64,000 bases of DNA, taken from positions 1,054,001 through 1,118,000 of the forward strand of contig CP048838.1 in the NCBI GenBank assembly GCA_012317185.1. The letters run 5' to 3'. Source of the DNA: [Clostridium] innocuum. GTDB lineage: Bacteria > Bacillota_I > Bacilli_A > Erysipelotrichales > Erysipelotrichaceae. The notes under the pieces were generated by a model. It saw only the letters and a list, made by a program, of their open reading frames with translations. It made no database searches and had not been told where the DNA came from. This document shows positions 16,527-24,529 of the stretch, piece by piece. Both the position numbers and the translations under genes were made by a program. Each line of letters begins with the position of its first letter. Positions within the stretch are counted from its first letter, which is position 1.

Positions 16527-17699
16527 ATGGGCAATTTTACATTTTACGCTCCGACACGCGTGTATTTCGGTCGAAAAGAAGAGGAGCGAATTGGTTCTAT
16601 ATTGAAACAGGAGGGGTGTCACAGGGTACTGGTGCATTACGGTGGACAGAGTGCTGTGAAAAGCGGTCTGCTTGACCGTGTTTTGGCGTCCTTGAAGAAG
16701 GCCGGGATTTCCGCCGTCACATTGGGCGGTGTTGTGCCGAATCCGCAGCTTTCCAAGGTGCGCGAGGGAATCGCTCTTGCTAAAAAGGAACAGGTGGACT
16801 TCATTCTGGCAGTTGGGGGCGGCAGTGTGATTGATTCTGCGAAAGGCATCGGCTATGGCGTTGTGAATGAAGGCGATGTATGGGAGTATTATGCAAGAAG
16901 GAAAAAGGTAACCGGCTGCCTTCCGGTGGGTGCGATACTGACGATTGCGGCTGCCGGCAGTGAAATGAGTAATTCCAGTGTCATCACCAATGAAGACGGA
17001 TGGCTGAAGCGTGGATTAAGCTCTGATTACGGACGATGCCGGTTTGCCATTATGAATCCGGAGCTGACTATGACACTTCCTCCCTATCAGACAGCAAGCG
17101 GCTGTACGGATATCATTTTACACACCATGGAACGTTATTTCATAAAGGAAAACAACATGGATATCACTGACGGCTTTGCAGAGAGTCTGATGCGTACGGT
17201 TATGAAGCATACCCGTATTCTGATGAAGGAGCCAAACAACTATGAATCCCGCGCAGAGGTGATGTGGGCAGGCAGTCTTTCTCATAACGATATAACAGGA
17301 AGCCGCAGCTTCGGTGACTGGGCCTGTCATCAGCTGGAGCATGAGCTGAGCGGGATGTACAAGGTTGCGCACGGTGCAGGGCTGGCTGCCGTATGGGGCA
17401 GCTGGGCACGCTATGTCTATCAGGAACAGCCATCCAGATTTGCGCAGTATGCCAGAAATGTAATGGGAATCCGGGAAGAAAACGATATCGAGTGTGCACT
17501 GGCAGGAATTGAAGCAACCGAACAGTTCTTTAAGGAAATCGGTATGCCGACATCCATTCATGAAATGGGAATTGCGTTAGGTGAGGAGGATATCCGAAAG
17601 CTGGCATGGAAGTGCAGCTTTGAGGACGAACGCACGATCGGGTGTTTCAAGGTTTTGAAGAAAGAGGATATGGAAAATATTTATCGTATTGCGAAATAA
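16527..17699 (+). CDS. Iron-containing alcohol dehydrogenase (butanol dehydrogenase-like)
   Basis: The product is 390 aa, with ATG after AGGAGG. The N-terminal NFTFYAPTRVYFG is typical of the YugJ/BDH group. AVGGGSVIDSAKGI near 93-106 is the NAD(P)-binding loop, and GCTDIILHTMERY near 192 plus two later His-containing segments (HQLEHELSG, KVAHGAGLAAVW) supply the metal ligands. It reduces short-chain aldehydes to alcohols or the reverse, in fermentation. It is a single-gene unit. Confidence 0.9.
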   Translation: MGNFTFYAPTRVYFGRKEEERIGSILKQEGCHRVLVHYGGQSAVKSGLLDRVLASLKKAGISAVTLGGVVPNPQLSKVREGIALAKKEQVDFILAVGGGSVIDSAKGIGYGVVNEGDVWEYYARRKKVTGCLPVGAILTIAAAGSEMSNSSVITNEDGWLKRGLSSDYGRCRFAIMNPELTMTLPPYQTASGCTDIILHTMERYFIKENNMDITDGFAESLMRTVMKHTRILMKEPNNYESRAEVMWAGSLSHNDITGSRSFGDWACHQLEHELSGMYKVAHGAGLAAVWGSWARYVYQEQPSRFAQYARNVMGIREENDIECALAGIEATEQFFKEIGMPTSIHEMGIALGEEDIRKLAWKCSFEDERTIGCFKVLKKEDMENIYRIAK

Positions 17700-17710
17700 A
17701 AAAATATCAT

Positions 17711-17748
17711 AAAACCATAACACTTTATAAAATGTTATGGTTTTATAT
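17711..17748 (+). terminator. Strong terminator of the alcohol dehydrogenase gene
   Basis: AAAACCATAACA (17711-17722) pairs perfectly with TGTTATGGTTTT (17733-17744). The A and T flanks make it usable in both directions. Confidence 0.9.
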
Positions 17749-17749
17749 T

Positions 17750-18194
17750 TAGGTGAATTTAGAGCATATTCGGAGCCAAAAATTATGTGTCTGATAAGTT
17801 TTTTTATTGATACGCCATTATAGCTAAAAAAGAATGATATATAGACATAAAAGGAAGATGATTCGAATATATTAAGATAATCATATTATCTAATAAATTG
17901 GAAAAGATAGTAATCGCTGACTGTGGTTAATTATAGCATTATAATTATATTATAACAAATTAATCAATGCTATGTAAGTCTTATATTTCTTCATTAGTTA
18001 TTATATACTATGTATATAGAAAGGATTTTACATTAAGTAAACAAGGGAAAGACCAATGGGGGATTAAAAACATTTCTAAAGCTAATAGATTATTCTTACG
18101 ATATACTGTTGATTTCTGTTGCAAGGTAAGTCATTAAATGAGCGGTAATTTTAGAAAATATATATTTAAAATTTGCATATTATAAGGAGGATAA
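17750..18194. other. AT-rich intergenic region before the secreted-protein locus
   Basis: About 445 bases, clearly richer in A and T than the genes to the left, with many stops in all frames. It holds AT-only inverted repeats around 17930-17960 but no convincing promoter pair or gene. It ends in the AAGGAGG that serves the next gene. Confidence 0.5.
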
Positions 18195-18686
18195 TTGCAT
18201 GAAAAAATAAGTAAAATAGTTATGACTTTTATTTTAACATCAGCGTTGTATACATGTGTTTTACCTACATCTATTGTACATGCAACAGAATTTCCTGTAG
18301 CATTTAGGGCAAGTAATCCTTACCCGGAGCACTCGTGGATAAATCTAGGAACGATTACTCTGGATCCTGTCACAATAAATAATGCTATAGATGTCAGATC
18401 TGTTTTTCTTACTGTACTTGGAGGAATTGTCGGTTCAAATTTTGGAGCTATAGGAGCAACATTAGTAAGTTCTGTTTCCGCACTGGTAAACAAGGGACAT
18501 ACAAAGTTTTACATTCGGCTTACACAATATGTATCGACAGATTATCAATGGCACTATTACTCTTATACTGTATATGAAGATGCTAAATGTACAAAAAAAG
18601 TCGGAAGTTATACATCTCAGAAGTGGAAAGATAGATATGCACGAAAATTAATGGAGCTTGGATTAACTATGCTATCCTTATCATAG
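18195..18686 (+). CDS. Small secreted protein of unknown function (start possibly frameshifted)
   Basis: The product is about 163 aa from TTG at 18195. It has a Lys-rich start, a hydrophobic core (IVMTFILTSALYTCVL) and a likely cleavage after VHA-TE, so it is exported. The mature part has a Gly/Ser/Ala-rich hydrophobic stretch (GGIVGSNFGAIGATLVSSVS) followed by a Tyr/Trp-rich half (YQWHYYSYTVYED). AAGGAGG at 18184-18190 is spaced ideally for the ATG at 18199, but that ATG runs ATG AAA AAA TAA. One more A in the six-A tract would join it to this frame and give the normal signal start MKKISKIVMT. The family is not recognised; it is somewhat bacteriocin-like in size and composition only. It is followed by a small membrane protein. 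Confidence 0.6.
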   Translation: MHEKISKIVMTFILTSALYTCVLPTSIVHATEFPVAFRASNPYPEHSWINLGTITLDPVTINNAIDVRSVFLTVLGGIVGSNFGAIGATLVSSVSALVNKGHTKFYIRLTQYVSTDYQWHYYSYTVYEDAKCTKKVGSYTSQKWKDRYARKLMELGLTMLSLS

Positions 18687-18701
18687 TTAAAGGAAAGGGA
18701 T

Positions 18702-18902
18702 ATGATGAATAAGAGGAAAATTCGTCTTATAAAAACCATGATTGGCGTATGGATAGGATGTTTGATTGCATATATTCTATCAATGAATTTTGGCGGACAA
18801 GTAGATTGGTTTACAGGTGTGAATATATGTATCGCCATTCTGATTTTCTTCCTGATACAGGAAATCATCTGTTTCAGACGGCATAAAGGACATAAGGATT
18901 AG
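18702..18902 (+). CDS. Small two-helix membrane protein
   Basis: The product is 66 aa (ATG at 18702 or 18705, after AAAGGAAAGGG). It has two hydrophobic segments, about residues 11-28 and 41-56, with a basic N-terminus and a His/Lys-rich tail. It lies 15 bp after the secreted protein gene and probably shares its transcript. A helper, export or immunity role would fit such a pair, but this is inference; no family is recognised. Confidence 0.6.
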   Translation: MMNKRKIRLIKTMIGVWIGCLIAYILSMNFGGQVDWFTGVNICIAILIFFLIQEIICFRRHKGHKD

Positions 18903-19059
18903 GTTTTAAAATGAGCGTGTAGTTGTATCATGTTTTCATTAAAGTTATTTCTTTATACAATTTTAAAAGCATAAAAAGAAGCTGTAAAATCTAAACGAAA
19001 AGCTTTGTCATTGATTTTGCAGTTTCTTTTTCAAATACTTTATCGTCTCAAAATTTTAT

Positions 19060-19314
19060 TTATGTAATGTGATAACAGCTCCCGTCTCTGCTGCGCTCTA
19101 ACAGCTTATAATCGACCAGATAACGGCGCAGCTCTACAAAATCATCAGATATTGGTTTTAAAATAGCGTTAACTTCCTGTTCGCTGAGATCACGATCGGG
19201 CAGCTGTGCAGCCGCCAGTGCAAGTATTGATTTGCGTGGTTCCTGTTTTTTCGGCATCCGATGGATGGTAAATGGTTCTGCCTGATAAAATACGTCCAAA
19301 TTTACACCTTTCAT
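19060..19314 (-). CDS. DUF2087 family protein
   Basis: The product is 84 aa from the ATG at 19314, with AAGGAG 8 bp upstream (an in-frame GTG at 19320 is closer to the site). The body has LSEQEVNAILKPI, then DFVELRRYLVDYKLLERSRDGSCY, the DUF2087 pattern of a small winged-helix-like fold. Many relatives are attached to ArsR/GntR-type DNA-binding domains; this one stands alone. It is probably a regulator or its accessory. Confidence 0.75.
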   Translation of the reverse strand: MKGVNLDVFYQAEPFTIHRMPKKQEPRKSILALAAAQLPDRDLSEQEVNAILKPISDDFVELRRYLVDYKLLERSRDGSCYHIT

Positions 19315-19331
19315 AAACACATCTCCTTTCT

Positions 19332-19396
19332 GTTTATTAAAACAATAAACTACAATATGATATTATCACTATTTGTTTATAAAATCAATAAACAAA
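19332..19396. promoter_or_regulatory. Two related inverted repeats upstream of the DUF2087 gene
   Basis: GTTTATT-N5-AATAAAC at 19332-19350 and TTTGTTTAT-N7-ATAAACAAA at 19372-19396. Both share the half-sites GTTTAT and ATAAAC, and both lie just before the DUF2087 start and after the stop of the gene at 19414. Paired operators are the simplest reading; the second could also act as a terminator. Confidence 0.45.
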
Positions 19397-19413
19397 AAGA
19401 GGAAATGCCTATC

Positions 19414-19836
19414 TTATTTCCTCTTTGCACAGTATTTCTGTATTCTTGTGATCAAATCCATATAATAGGTGTCGTTTTGATCATGGTTCTCTATGACCTT
19501 TGTGATTTTTCGTACGAAATCCCCTTTGGTAACCTTTTCCCTGATACTCAGCTCCACCTGACCATTGTCCGCATCCTTCATTTCAAATATGGTTTTGGTA
19601 ACATGGACGCTGCTTTGAGCGAACGGATACCGCTCCATAACGATACGATCCTCACTCACCTCTGTAAAATAGAATTTCATTAGAAAATGATCGCCGTAAT
19701 CTTCAATCCAGTTATCCTCATCCAGCTTTTTATATACCTGATAACCACGTATATTGCAGGTTTCCGGATGCAGAATAACAGAAGCGATCTGTTTTTTTGT
19801 ATAGGGTAGAATTTTACTGTTTTCACTTTTCTTCAT
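19414..19836 (-). CDS. Uncharacterised SRPBCC-like protein
   Basis: The product is 140 aa, soluble, starting at the ATG at 19836 after AGAGAGGT. It begins like a START/SRPBCC protein (KILPYTKKQIASVILHPETC), with alternating strands in the middle (FYFTEVSEDRIVMERYPF) and a long C-terminal helix. It shares direction with the DUF2087 gene 100 bp downstream. The fold assignment is tentative and the ligand unknown. Confidence 0.55.
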   Translation of the reverse strand: MKKSENSKILPYTKKQIASVILHPETCNIRGYQVYKKLDEDNWIEDYGDHFLMKFYFTEVSEDRIVMERYPFAQSSVHVTKTIFEMKDADNGQVELSIREKVTKGDFVRKITKVIENHDQNDTYYMDLITRIQKYCAKRK

Positions 19837-19857
19837 ATAAAGATACCTCTCTTGCGT

Positions 19858-19879
19858 GTGATATAGTATAATGTATCAC
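19858..19879. promoter_or_regulatory. Inverted repeat over a TATAAT box between divergent genes
   Basis: GTGATA (19858-19863) and TATCAC (19874-19879) flank GTATAA and overlap TATAAT at 19867-19872. The spacing suits a GntR-type operator, and it lies between the SRPBCC-like gene and the DUF1361 gene. No regulator gene is adjacent. Confidence 0.4.
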
Positions 19880-19974
19880 GAATCGGTAAGAAAGAAAAGA
19901 TGAAGAATGTCATGGAAATGATAAACGGTGGCTGTAGAATATATGCTATACTGATGAACGAGGGAGGGCTGTCC

Positions 19975-20640
19975 ATGATGAAAAAGCTATGGAAGCAGAA
20001 TTTCTGGCTTCTGGCTGCACTTGGTGCCTATGCACTGGTGAGTCTTTATGTCTATGAGCGAAGCGGTATATTTATTCACAGAGCAATTGTATGGAATGTG
20101 TTTCTCGCTCTGTTACCCTATCTGTTTATGACGCTGTTTTTTGCGGCACAGCAGCGTCGTCATCACCTTGGTATGCTGGCTGCCTTTCTCTGCTGGCTGC
20201 TGCTGTTTCCCAATGTACCGTATCTGATTACGGATTTTATACATATCTCACCGCTGACCTTCTATATCTTTCAGGAAACCGGAAGTGTCTATGTCCGTGA
20301 GCTTCTCCCCTGGCTGGAGCTGCTGCATCTGGCTGTTGGTATCTTCTTCGGCATCATGAGCGGCTATCGTTCGCTCTATCTGCTGCACGAATTCACGGCG
20401 GAAAGGCTGGGTCAGCTGCGCACCTGGCTGCTTGCCGCCCTGATTTGTCTGCTGAGCAGCTATGGGGTGTATCTGGGACGGTTTCTGCGTCTGAATTCCT
20501 GGGATATCATGCATCCATCCTCACTGATTGAAAAAATCGTGCAGGGCAGCGATACCTTCAGTCTGCAGTTTACACTGGTATTCTTTCTGTTTCTGTTTAT
20601 AACCTATGGTCTGTATTATTTCTGCTTTCATAAAAAATAG
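19975..20640 (+). CDS. DUF1361 family membrane protein
   Basis: The product is 221 aa. The ATG at 19975 (or 19978) is preceded by GGGAGGG; the open frame upstream lacks a ribosome site. Six or so hydrophobic segments are visible. The conserved FPNVPYLITDFIHI near residue 80 and the Arg-Phe-Leu-Arg-Leu-Asn-Ser-Trp-Asp motif near 175 are diagnostic of DUF1361. The function of the family is not known. It precedes two Cof-type phosphatases with a 12-bp gap and is probably cotranscribed with them. Confidence 0.82.
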   Translation: MMKKLWKQNFWLLAALGAYALVSLYVYERSGIFIHRAIVWNVFLALLPYLFMTLFFAAQQRRHHLGMLAAFLCWLLLFPNVPYLITDFIHISPLTFYIFQETGSVYVRELLPWLELLHLAVGIFFGIMSGYRSLYLLHEFTAERLGQLRTWLLAALICLLSSYGVYLGRFLRLNSWDIMHPSSLIEKIVQGSDTFSLQFTLVFFLFLFITYGLYYFCFHKK

Positions 20641-20652
20641 GAGGTACGCGTC

Positions 20653-21498
20653 ATGAAGACACTTTACGTCAGTGACCTGGATGGTACACTGCTCAACAGC
20701 AACACTGCATTAACCGATACAACGATTGAGACAATCAATGCTCTGGTGGAGGAGGGAATGGAATTCACCTTTGCGACAGCACGCTCCATAACGTCCGCTT
20801 CTCTGGTAACCAGGGGACTCCATCTTCGTACACCTTTAATCGTATACAATGGGGTCTATCTGCTGGATCCGGATTCTCATGATATCCTGTATTCGCATTC
20901 CTTTACCAGACAGGATGCACAGGATATTCTGAACTATCTGTTAAGGCATGATATGATACCCTTTGTTTATTCCTACATTGATGGAAGGGAAAGGGTCAGC
21001 TATATGGAGGAGGGGATGCATGAAGGTGGGAAATACTACATGGAATCTCGCCCCTATGACAAGCGTTTTCGTAAAGTGGATACCACAGAGCAGCTGCTGG
21101 AGGGGGATGTCTTCTACTTTACCTGTATTCACGACGGTTCCTTTTTAAAGCCGATGTATGAATATCTGGAGGAAACAACCGACTATGTGATTGTTTTTCA
21201 ACAGGAGCTGTACCGGGAGGAATACTGGCTGGAGGTCATGCCACGAGGAGTTTCCAAGGCGCAGGCAATTCTGGAGCTGAAGGAAAAAGGCGGATATGAC
21301 CGGGTGATATCCTTTGGGGATGCCATCAATGATCTGCCGATGTTTCAAATCAGTGATGAATGCTATGCGGTGGGAAATGCCATTGAGGAGTTGAAAAACA
21401 CAGCAACAGCGGTGATCGGTGATCATGATGCGGATGCTGTGGCGATGTGGCTGAAGGCGAATTATCAGAAAAAGGCAGGAGGGAGCGCGAGTGTATAA
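20653..21498 (+). CDS. Cof-type HAD hydrolase, first copy
   Basis: The product is 281 aa. Motif I is VSDLDGTLLNSN at residues 6-17. ATARS supplies the motif II Ser/Thr, SKAQAILEL the Lys of motif III, and ISFGDAINDLPMF motif IV. The large cap between motifs II and III marks HAD subfamily IIB, which dephosphorylates sugar phosphates, pyridoxal phosphate or flavin precursors with broad specificity. It overlaps the next HAD gene by 8 bp. Confidence 0.9.
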   Translation: MKTLYVSDLDGTLLNSNTALTDTTIETINALVEEGMEFTFATARSITSASLVTRGLHLRTPLIVYNGVYLLDPDSHDILYSHSFTRQDAQDILNYLLRHDMIPFVYSYIDGRERVSYMEEGMHEGGKYYMESRPYDKRFRKVDTTEQLLEGDVFYFTCIHDGSFLKPMYEYLEETTDYVIVFQQELYREEYWLEVMPRGVSKAQAILELKEKGGYDRVISFGDAINDLPMFQISDECYAVGNAIEELKNTATAVIGDHDADAVAMWLKANYQKKAGGSASV

Positions 21499-22312
21499 GC
21501 TGATTGCATGTGATCTGGATGAAACACTTTTAAATACGGATAAGGAAATCTGCGCCAGAAATATAGCGGCCATCAAGCGTGCCGAGCGGGAGTATGGTGT
21601 GCGGTTTGTACCGGCAACCGGACGGGGCTACACCTGTATTGATAATGTGCTGCATACGCTGGGAGTCTATGATGCTGAACAGGAGTACACGATTTCCAAT
21701 AACGGCGGTGTTGTGACGGAGAATAAGAACTACCGAAAGCTTTCCTTTCATGAGCTGCCTTATGAAATCGCTGAAAGGCTGTTTGCCTTCGGTATTGAAC
21801 AGGATGTCTGCATACAGGTTTTTACAGCGGAGGATGTGTATGCGTTTCATCTGAATGAGGATGAGCGATCCTGGCTGTTTTCCTTCAAGCCGGATTCCAT
21901 CGTATGTGAGGAAACGTCTCTTGCCTTTTTAAAGGGTACACCGATAACAAAGATTCTGTTTCAGAATACGGGTATCCCCTATCTTCACACACTGGCTGAC
22001 CAGCTGCATGCGCTTACCGATCAGCGGGTTGCCGTCTCTTTTTCCAGCAACCGCTATCTTGAGCTGAATCCATATGGTGTGGATAAGGGTCTTGGTCTGC
22101 GTGATTTGTGTGAGCATCTGCAGATTGACCTGTCGGAAACCATCGCCATTGGTGATAACTTCAACGACGTGGGAATGCTAAGGGAGGCAGGACTTTCAGC
22201 CGCTGTGGCAAATGCGGTTCCGGAAATCAAAGAAATGTGTGATTATGTCTGTACAGCCGACCATAATGAAGGTGCGGTAGCGGAGGTCATCGAGCGGTTT
22301 ATTTTTGTCTGA
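21491..22312 (+). CDS. Cof-type HAD hydrolase, second copy
   Basis: The product is 273 aa, with a GTG start at 21491 inside the end of the previous gene and AGGAGGGA just upstream. Motif I is CDLDETLLNTD, with Glu replacing the usual Gly after the second Asp, which is common in this group. Motif IV is AIGDNFNDVGMLREAG. It is a diverged paralogue of its neighbour, so the pair probably handles different phosphates. Translational coupling is implied by the overlap. Confidence 0.9.
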   Translation: MYKLIACDLDETLLNTDKEICARNIAAIKRAEREYGVRFVPATGRGYTCIDNVLHTLGVYDAEQEYTISNNGGVVTENKNYRKLSFHELPYEIAERLFAFGIEQDVCIQVFTAEDVYAFHLNEDERSWLFSFKPDSIVCEETSLAFLKGTPITKILFQNTGIPYLHTLADQLHALTDQRVAVSFSSNRYLELNPYGVDKGLGLRDLCEHLQIDLSETIAIGDNFNDVGMLREAGLSAAVANAVPEIKEMCDYVCTADHNEGAVAEVIERFIFV

Positions 22313-22331
22313 TACGAAAGCTCAGGTAAAC

Positions 22332-22370
22332 AAGAGTCCTTTTCCCCGTTATGAAGAAAAGGATTCTTTT
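22332..22370 (+). terminator. Terminator of the DUF1361-Cof operon
   Basis: AAGAGTCCTTTT pairs with AAAAGGATTCTT (one G-T) and is followed by T residues. Confidence 0.8.
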
Positions 22371-22595
22371 GTATTTTTACTGAAGGAAAGAGAAGCATTA
22401 TAATGTTCTTGATGCTGCAAAAATGAAAAATGCTTTCACAGGAAAGCAGTATTCTTAATAGATTCGTTTTTGTGTAAGCTGCATGTTCAATCAGGACAGA
22501 GACTTTATAAGCAATACTGCTGATGCGTGGTGTTACCGATTGCTATGTATTACGCATTCCTCTCAGTACGATCATGTGCTCGCAGAGCATTTGCT

Positions 22596-22724
22596 TCATC
22601 CTTCCTTATATTTATTACGGACATCTGCATACACTGTCAGTGGCAATGGCGTATCACCGAAACGCTGAATTTGTGCACCCGTAAGGCTGTCTATATGTAT
22701 TCTTTTCTCGGTTTCGGGATTCAC
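22596..22724 (-). other. Isolated 42-codon reading frame, possible gene fragment
   Basis: The 400-base gap 22371-22778 has no clear gene. On the minus strand a frame starts GTG at 22724 (AAAAGG adjacent) and runs 42 codons to 22596 with protein-like composition, including IHIDSLTGAQIQRFGD and LTVYADVRNKYKEG. A second frame continues with similar composition after the stop. It may be the decayed end of a gene; no family can be named. Confidence 0.25.
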
Positions 22725-22778
22725 CCTTTTAAAACAAGGAAAATTCTTGTATAATGTTACCTAAGTATTGCGGGGTGT

Positions 22779-23498
22779 ATGAAATTGGAACTAGTGGAGA
22801 ATAGATTTCGAAAGGGAATTCAGGATGGTGTGCCGATTGGGCTTGGCTATCTGTCTGTATCCTTTACCTTTGGTATGATGGCGGTTTCCAACGGGATTCC
22901 GGTGGAGGCTGCCGTTGTGATATCCTTAACGAATGTAACCAGTGCCGGGCAGTTTTCCGGTCTGACGCTGATGCTGGCGCACGGCTCCTATGTGGAGCTG
23001 GCTCTGTCACAGTTTATCATCAATCTGCGTTATGCCCTGATGTCCCTGTCACTGACACAGAAGGTCGACCGGCATATGAAAACACATGAGCGCGCCTTGA
23101 TAGCCTATGGCGTCACCGATGAGATTTTTGCTCTTGCCAGCAGTACGTATGAGCGTGTCGGGAAATGGTATATGGCAGGACTTATCGCCTTTCCGGTATT
23201 CTGCTGGACACTGGGTACCTTTCTGGGGGGAGCGGCGAGTACGCTGCTTCCGGAAGCAATCCGGTCTGCCCTTGGTATCGCCATTTATGGAATGTTCCTT
23301 GCCATTATCATACCTCCGGCCAGAAAGCTGCGCTCCGTGCGTATCGTATTGCTTTTATCTGTGATTCTAAGCTGTCTGTTTGCCGCTATGCAGGCAGTTG
23401 TACCTGTCAGCTCCGGGTTCGTCATCATTATCTGTACAATCGCCGCATCTGCGTTTGGGTCATGGTTCTTTCCGGTGGAGGAGGTGCAGCATGACTGA
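22779..23498 (+). CDS. azlC: AzlC family branched-chain amino-acid exporter subunit
   Basis: The product is 239 aa, with several hydrophobic segments. The N-terminal GIQDGVPIGLGYLSVSFTFGMMA and SLTNVTSAGQFSG are family hallmarks. AzlC with AzlD exports branched-chain amino acids and some analogues. TATAAT at 22750-22755 is a good -10 box. The ribosome site is weak. The gene overlaps azlD by 8 bp, the usual arrangement. Confidence 0.92.
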   Translation: MKLELVENRFRKGIQDGVPIGLGYLSVSFTFGMMAVSNGIPVEAAVVISLTNVTSAGQFSGLTLMLAHGSYVELALSQFIINLRYALMSLSLTQKVDRHMKTHERALIAYGVTDEIFALASSTYERVGKWYMAGLIAFPVFCWTLGTFLGGAASTLLPEAIRSALGIAIYGMFLAIIIPPARKLRSVRIVLLLSVILSCLFAAMQAVVPVSSGFVIIICTIAASAFGSWFFPVEEVQHD

Positions 23499-23793
23499 GT
23501 ATCTTCCTTACATTCTGGTAATGGCAGTCGTTACCTATCTGATCCGTATGCTTCCGTTAACCTTTTTTCAGAAGGAAATCAAAAGTCCTTTTATAAAATC
23601 CTTTTTATTTTATGTACCCTATGCCGTGTTGGGAGCCATGACGTTTCCAGCCATCTTTACGGCTACCGGTCACACGCTGGCAAGCTGTGCCGGCTGCTTT
23701 GTGGGGCTGGTACTGGCATATCAGGGAAAAGGCCTGCTGAGTGTTGCGGTAGCGTCCTGTATTACGGCATATCTGGCAGCCTGTATCTTCTGA
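23491..23793 (+). CDS. azlD: AzlD family transporter subunit
   Basis: The product is 100 aa, with start ATG at 23491 inside the end of azlC after GGAGGAGGTG. Three to four hydrophobic segments are visible, with YLIRMLPLTFFQKEI near residue 15 as in AzlD. It forms the membrane complex with AzlC; the overlap implies coupled translation. Confidence 0.92.
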   Translation: MTEYLPYILVMAVVTYLIRMLPLTFFQKEIKSPFIKSFLFYVPYAVLGAMTFPAIFTATGHTLASCAGCFVGLVLAYQGKGLLSVAVASCITAYLAACIF

Positions 23794-23813
23794 AGCAGGC
23801 TGGAGGCAGTCGT

Positions 23814-23842
23814 GCGCCTGTGCAAAAGCCGGCGCTTTTTTT
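23814..23842 (+). terminator. Terminator of azlCD
   Basis: GCGCC (23814-23818) pairs with GGCGC (23831-23835), followed by seven T. It touches the stop codon of the convergent XRE gene. Confidence 0.7.
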
Positions 23843-24179
23843 AATGCGGACAGCTGTATTTCAACAAACGCTCTACGTAATCGTATACCATCTTTTTGCC
23901 TTTGTGATCCAGCTTCATTATATTTTTGTATATAATATGATCCAGATGATCCGGTATGTCCTTCTTTAAGCCAAGTAATACATAAATATCCAGACTCAGA
24001 ATCTGGGATATGGCCACCAGATCATGTATATTCGGTGTTCTTTGGTTGTGTATGTAGCAGCTGAGCGTCTGCTGTGATATATGAAGAGCCTTTGCGAGCT
24101 GCTTTTGTGTCATATTGTTTAGTATGATGCCCTCCTTGATTGCGGCACCCAAATCCGTATCAATTTGATTTCTTTTCAT
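23841..24179 (-). CDS. Small XRE-family regulator
   Basis: The product is 112 aa. The ATG at 24179 follows CAGGAGGAAGAC; the open frame further upstream is discarded. The helix-turn-helix is at about residues 12-70: LNNMTQKQLAKALHISQQTL, then CYIHNQRTPNIHDLVAISQI. A short C-terminal helix contains HKGKKMVYDYVERLL, a common tail in this group. It converges on azlCD and diverges from the tiny membrane gene at 24382; its target is unknown. Confidence 0.85.
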   Translation of the reverse strand: MKRNQIDTDLGAAIKEGIILNNMTQKQLAKALHISQQTLSCYIHNQRTPNIHDLVAISQILSLDIYVLLGLKKDIPDHLDHIIYKNIMKLDHKGKKMVYDYVERLLKYSCPH

Positions 24180-24381
24180 GTCTTCCTCCTGTGGGCATGT
24201 ACTCTCCCCGAATATGCCCGGCATTATTATATCTGAAAAAGTAACATTCATAAGAAAAAGTAATCAAATACGGAATTTTATCGGTCTAAAAATTCATGTT
24301 TTTAACATTACTTTCTTTTCTATAGGATAAAGGCCTAGATTTATGGAAGCAAACTGCATAGTACAGCATGAGGTGGAACGG

Positions 24382-24486
24382 ATGGAACCCAAAAGAGAAG
24401 ACATCATACTGGCTTACCTGACCCTGCTGCTTGTATTGCTGATCGGTTTGTTTCTGGTATGGGTCGTAGCGATGTTTTTGGAATGA
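24382..24486 (+). CDS. Single-pass membrane peptide, 34 aa
   Basis: ATG at 24382 follows GAGGTGG with good spacing; an in-frame ATG at 24343 would add 13 residues. The charged start MEPKREDIILAY is followed by one hydrophobic helix of about 20 residues (LTLLLVLLIGLFLVWVVAMF). It resembles small regulatory membrane peptides; no partner is evident. Too short to judge by homology. Confidence 0.5.
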   Translation: MEPKREDIILAYLTLLLVLLIGLFLVWVVAMFLE

Positions 24487-24529
24487 GAGATGAAAAAAGG
24501 AATGGAAAGCAGTCCATTCCTACATAGCA

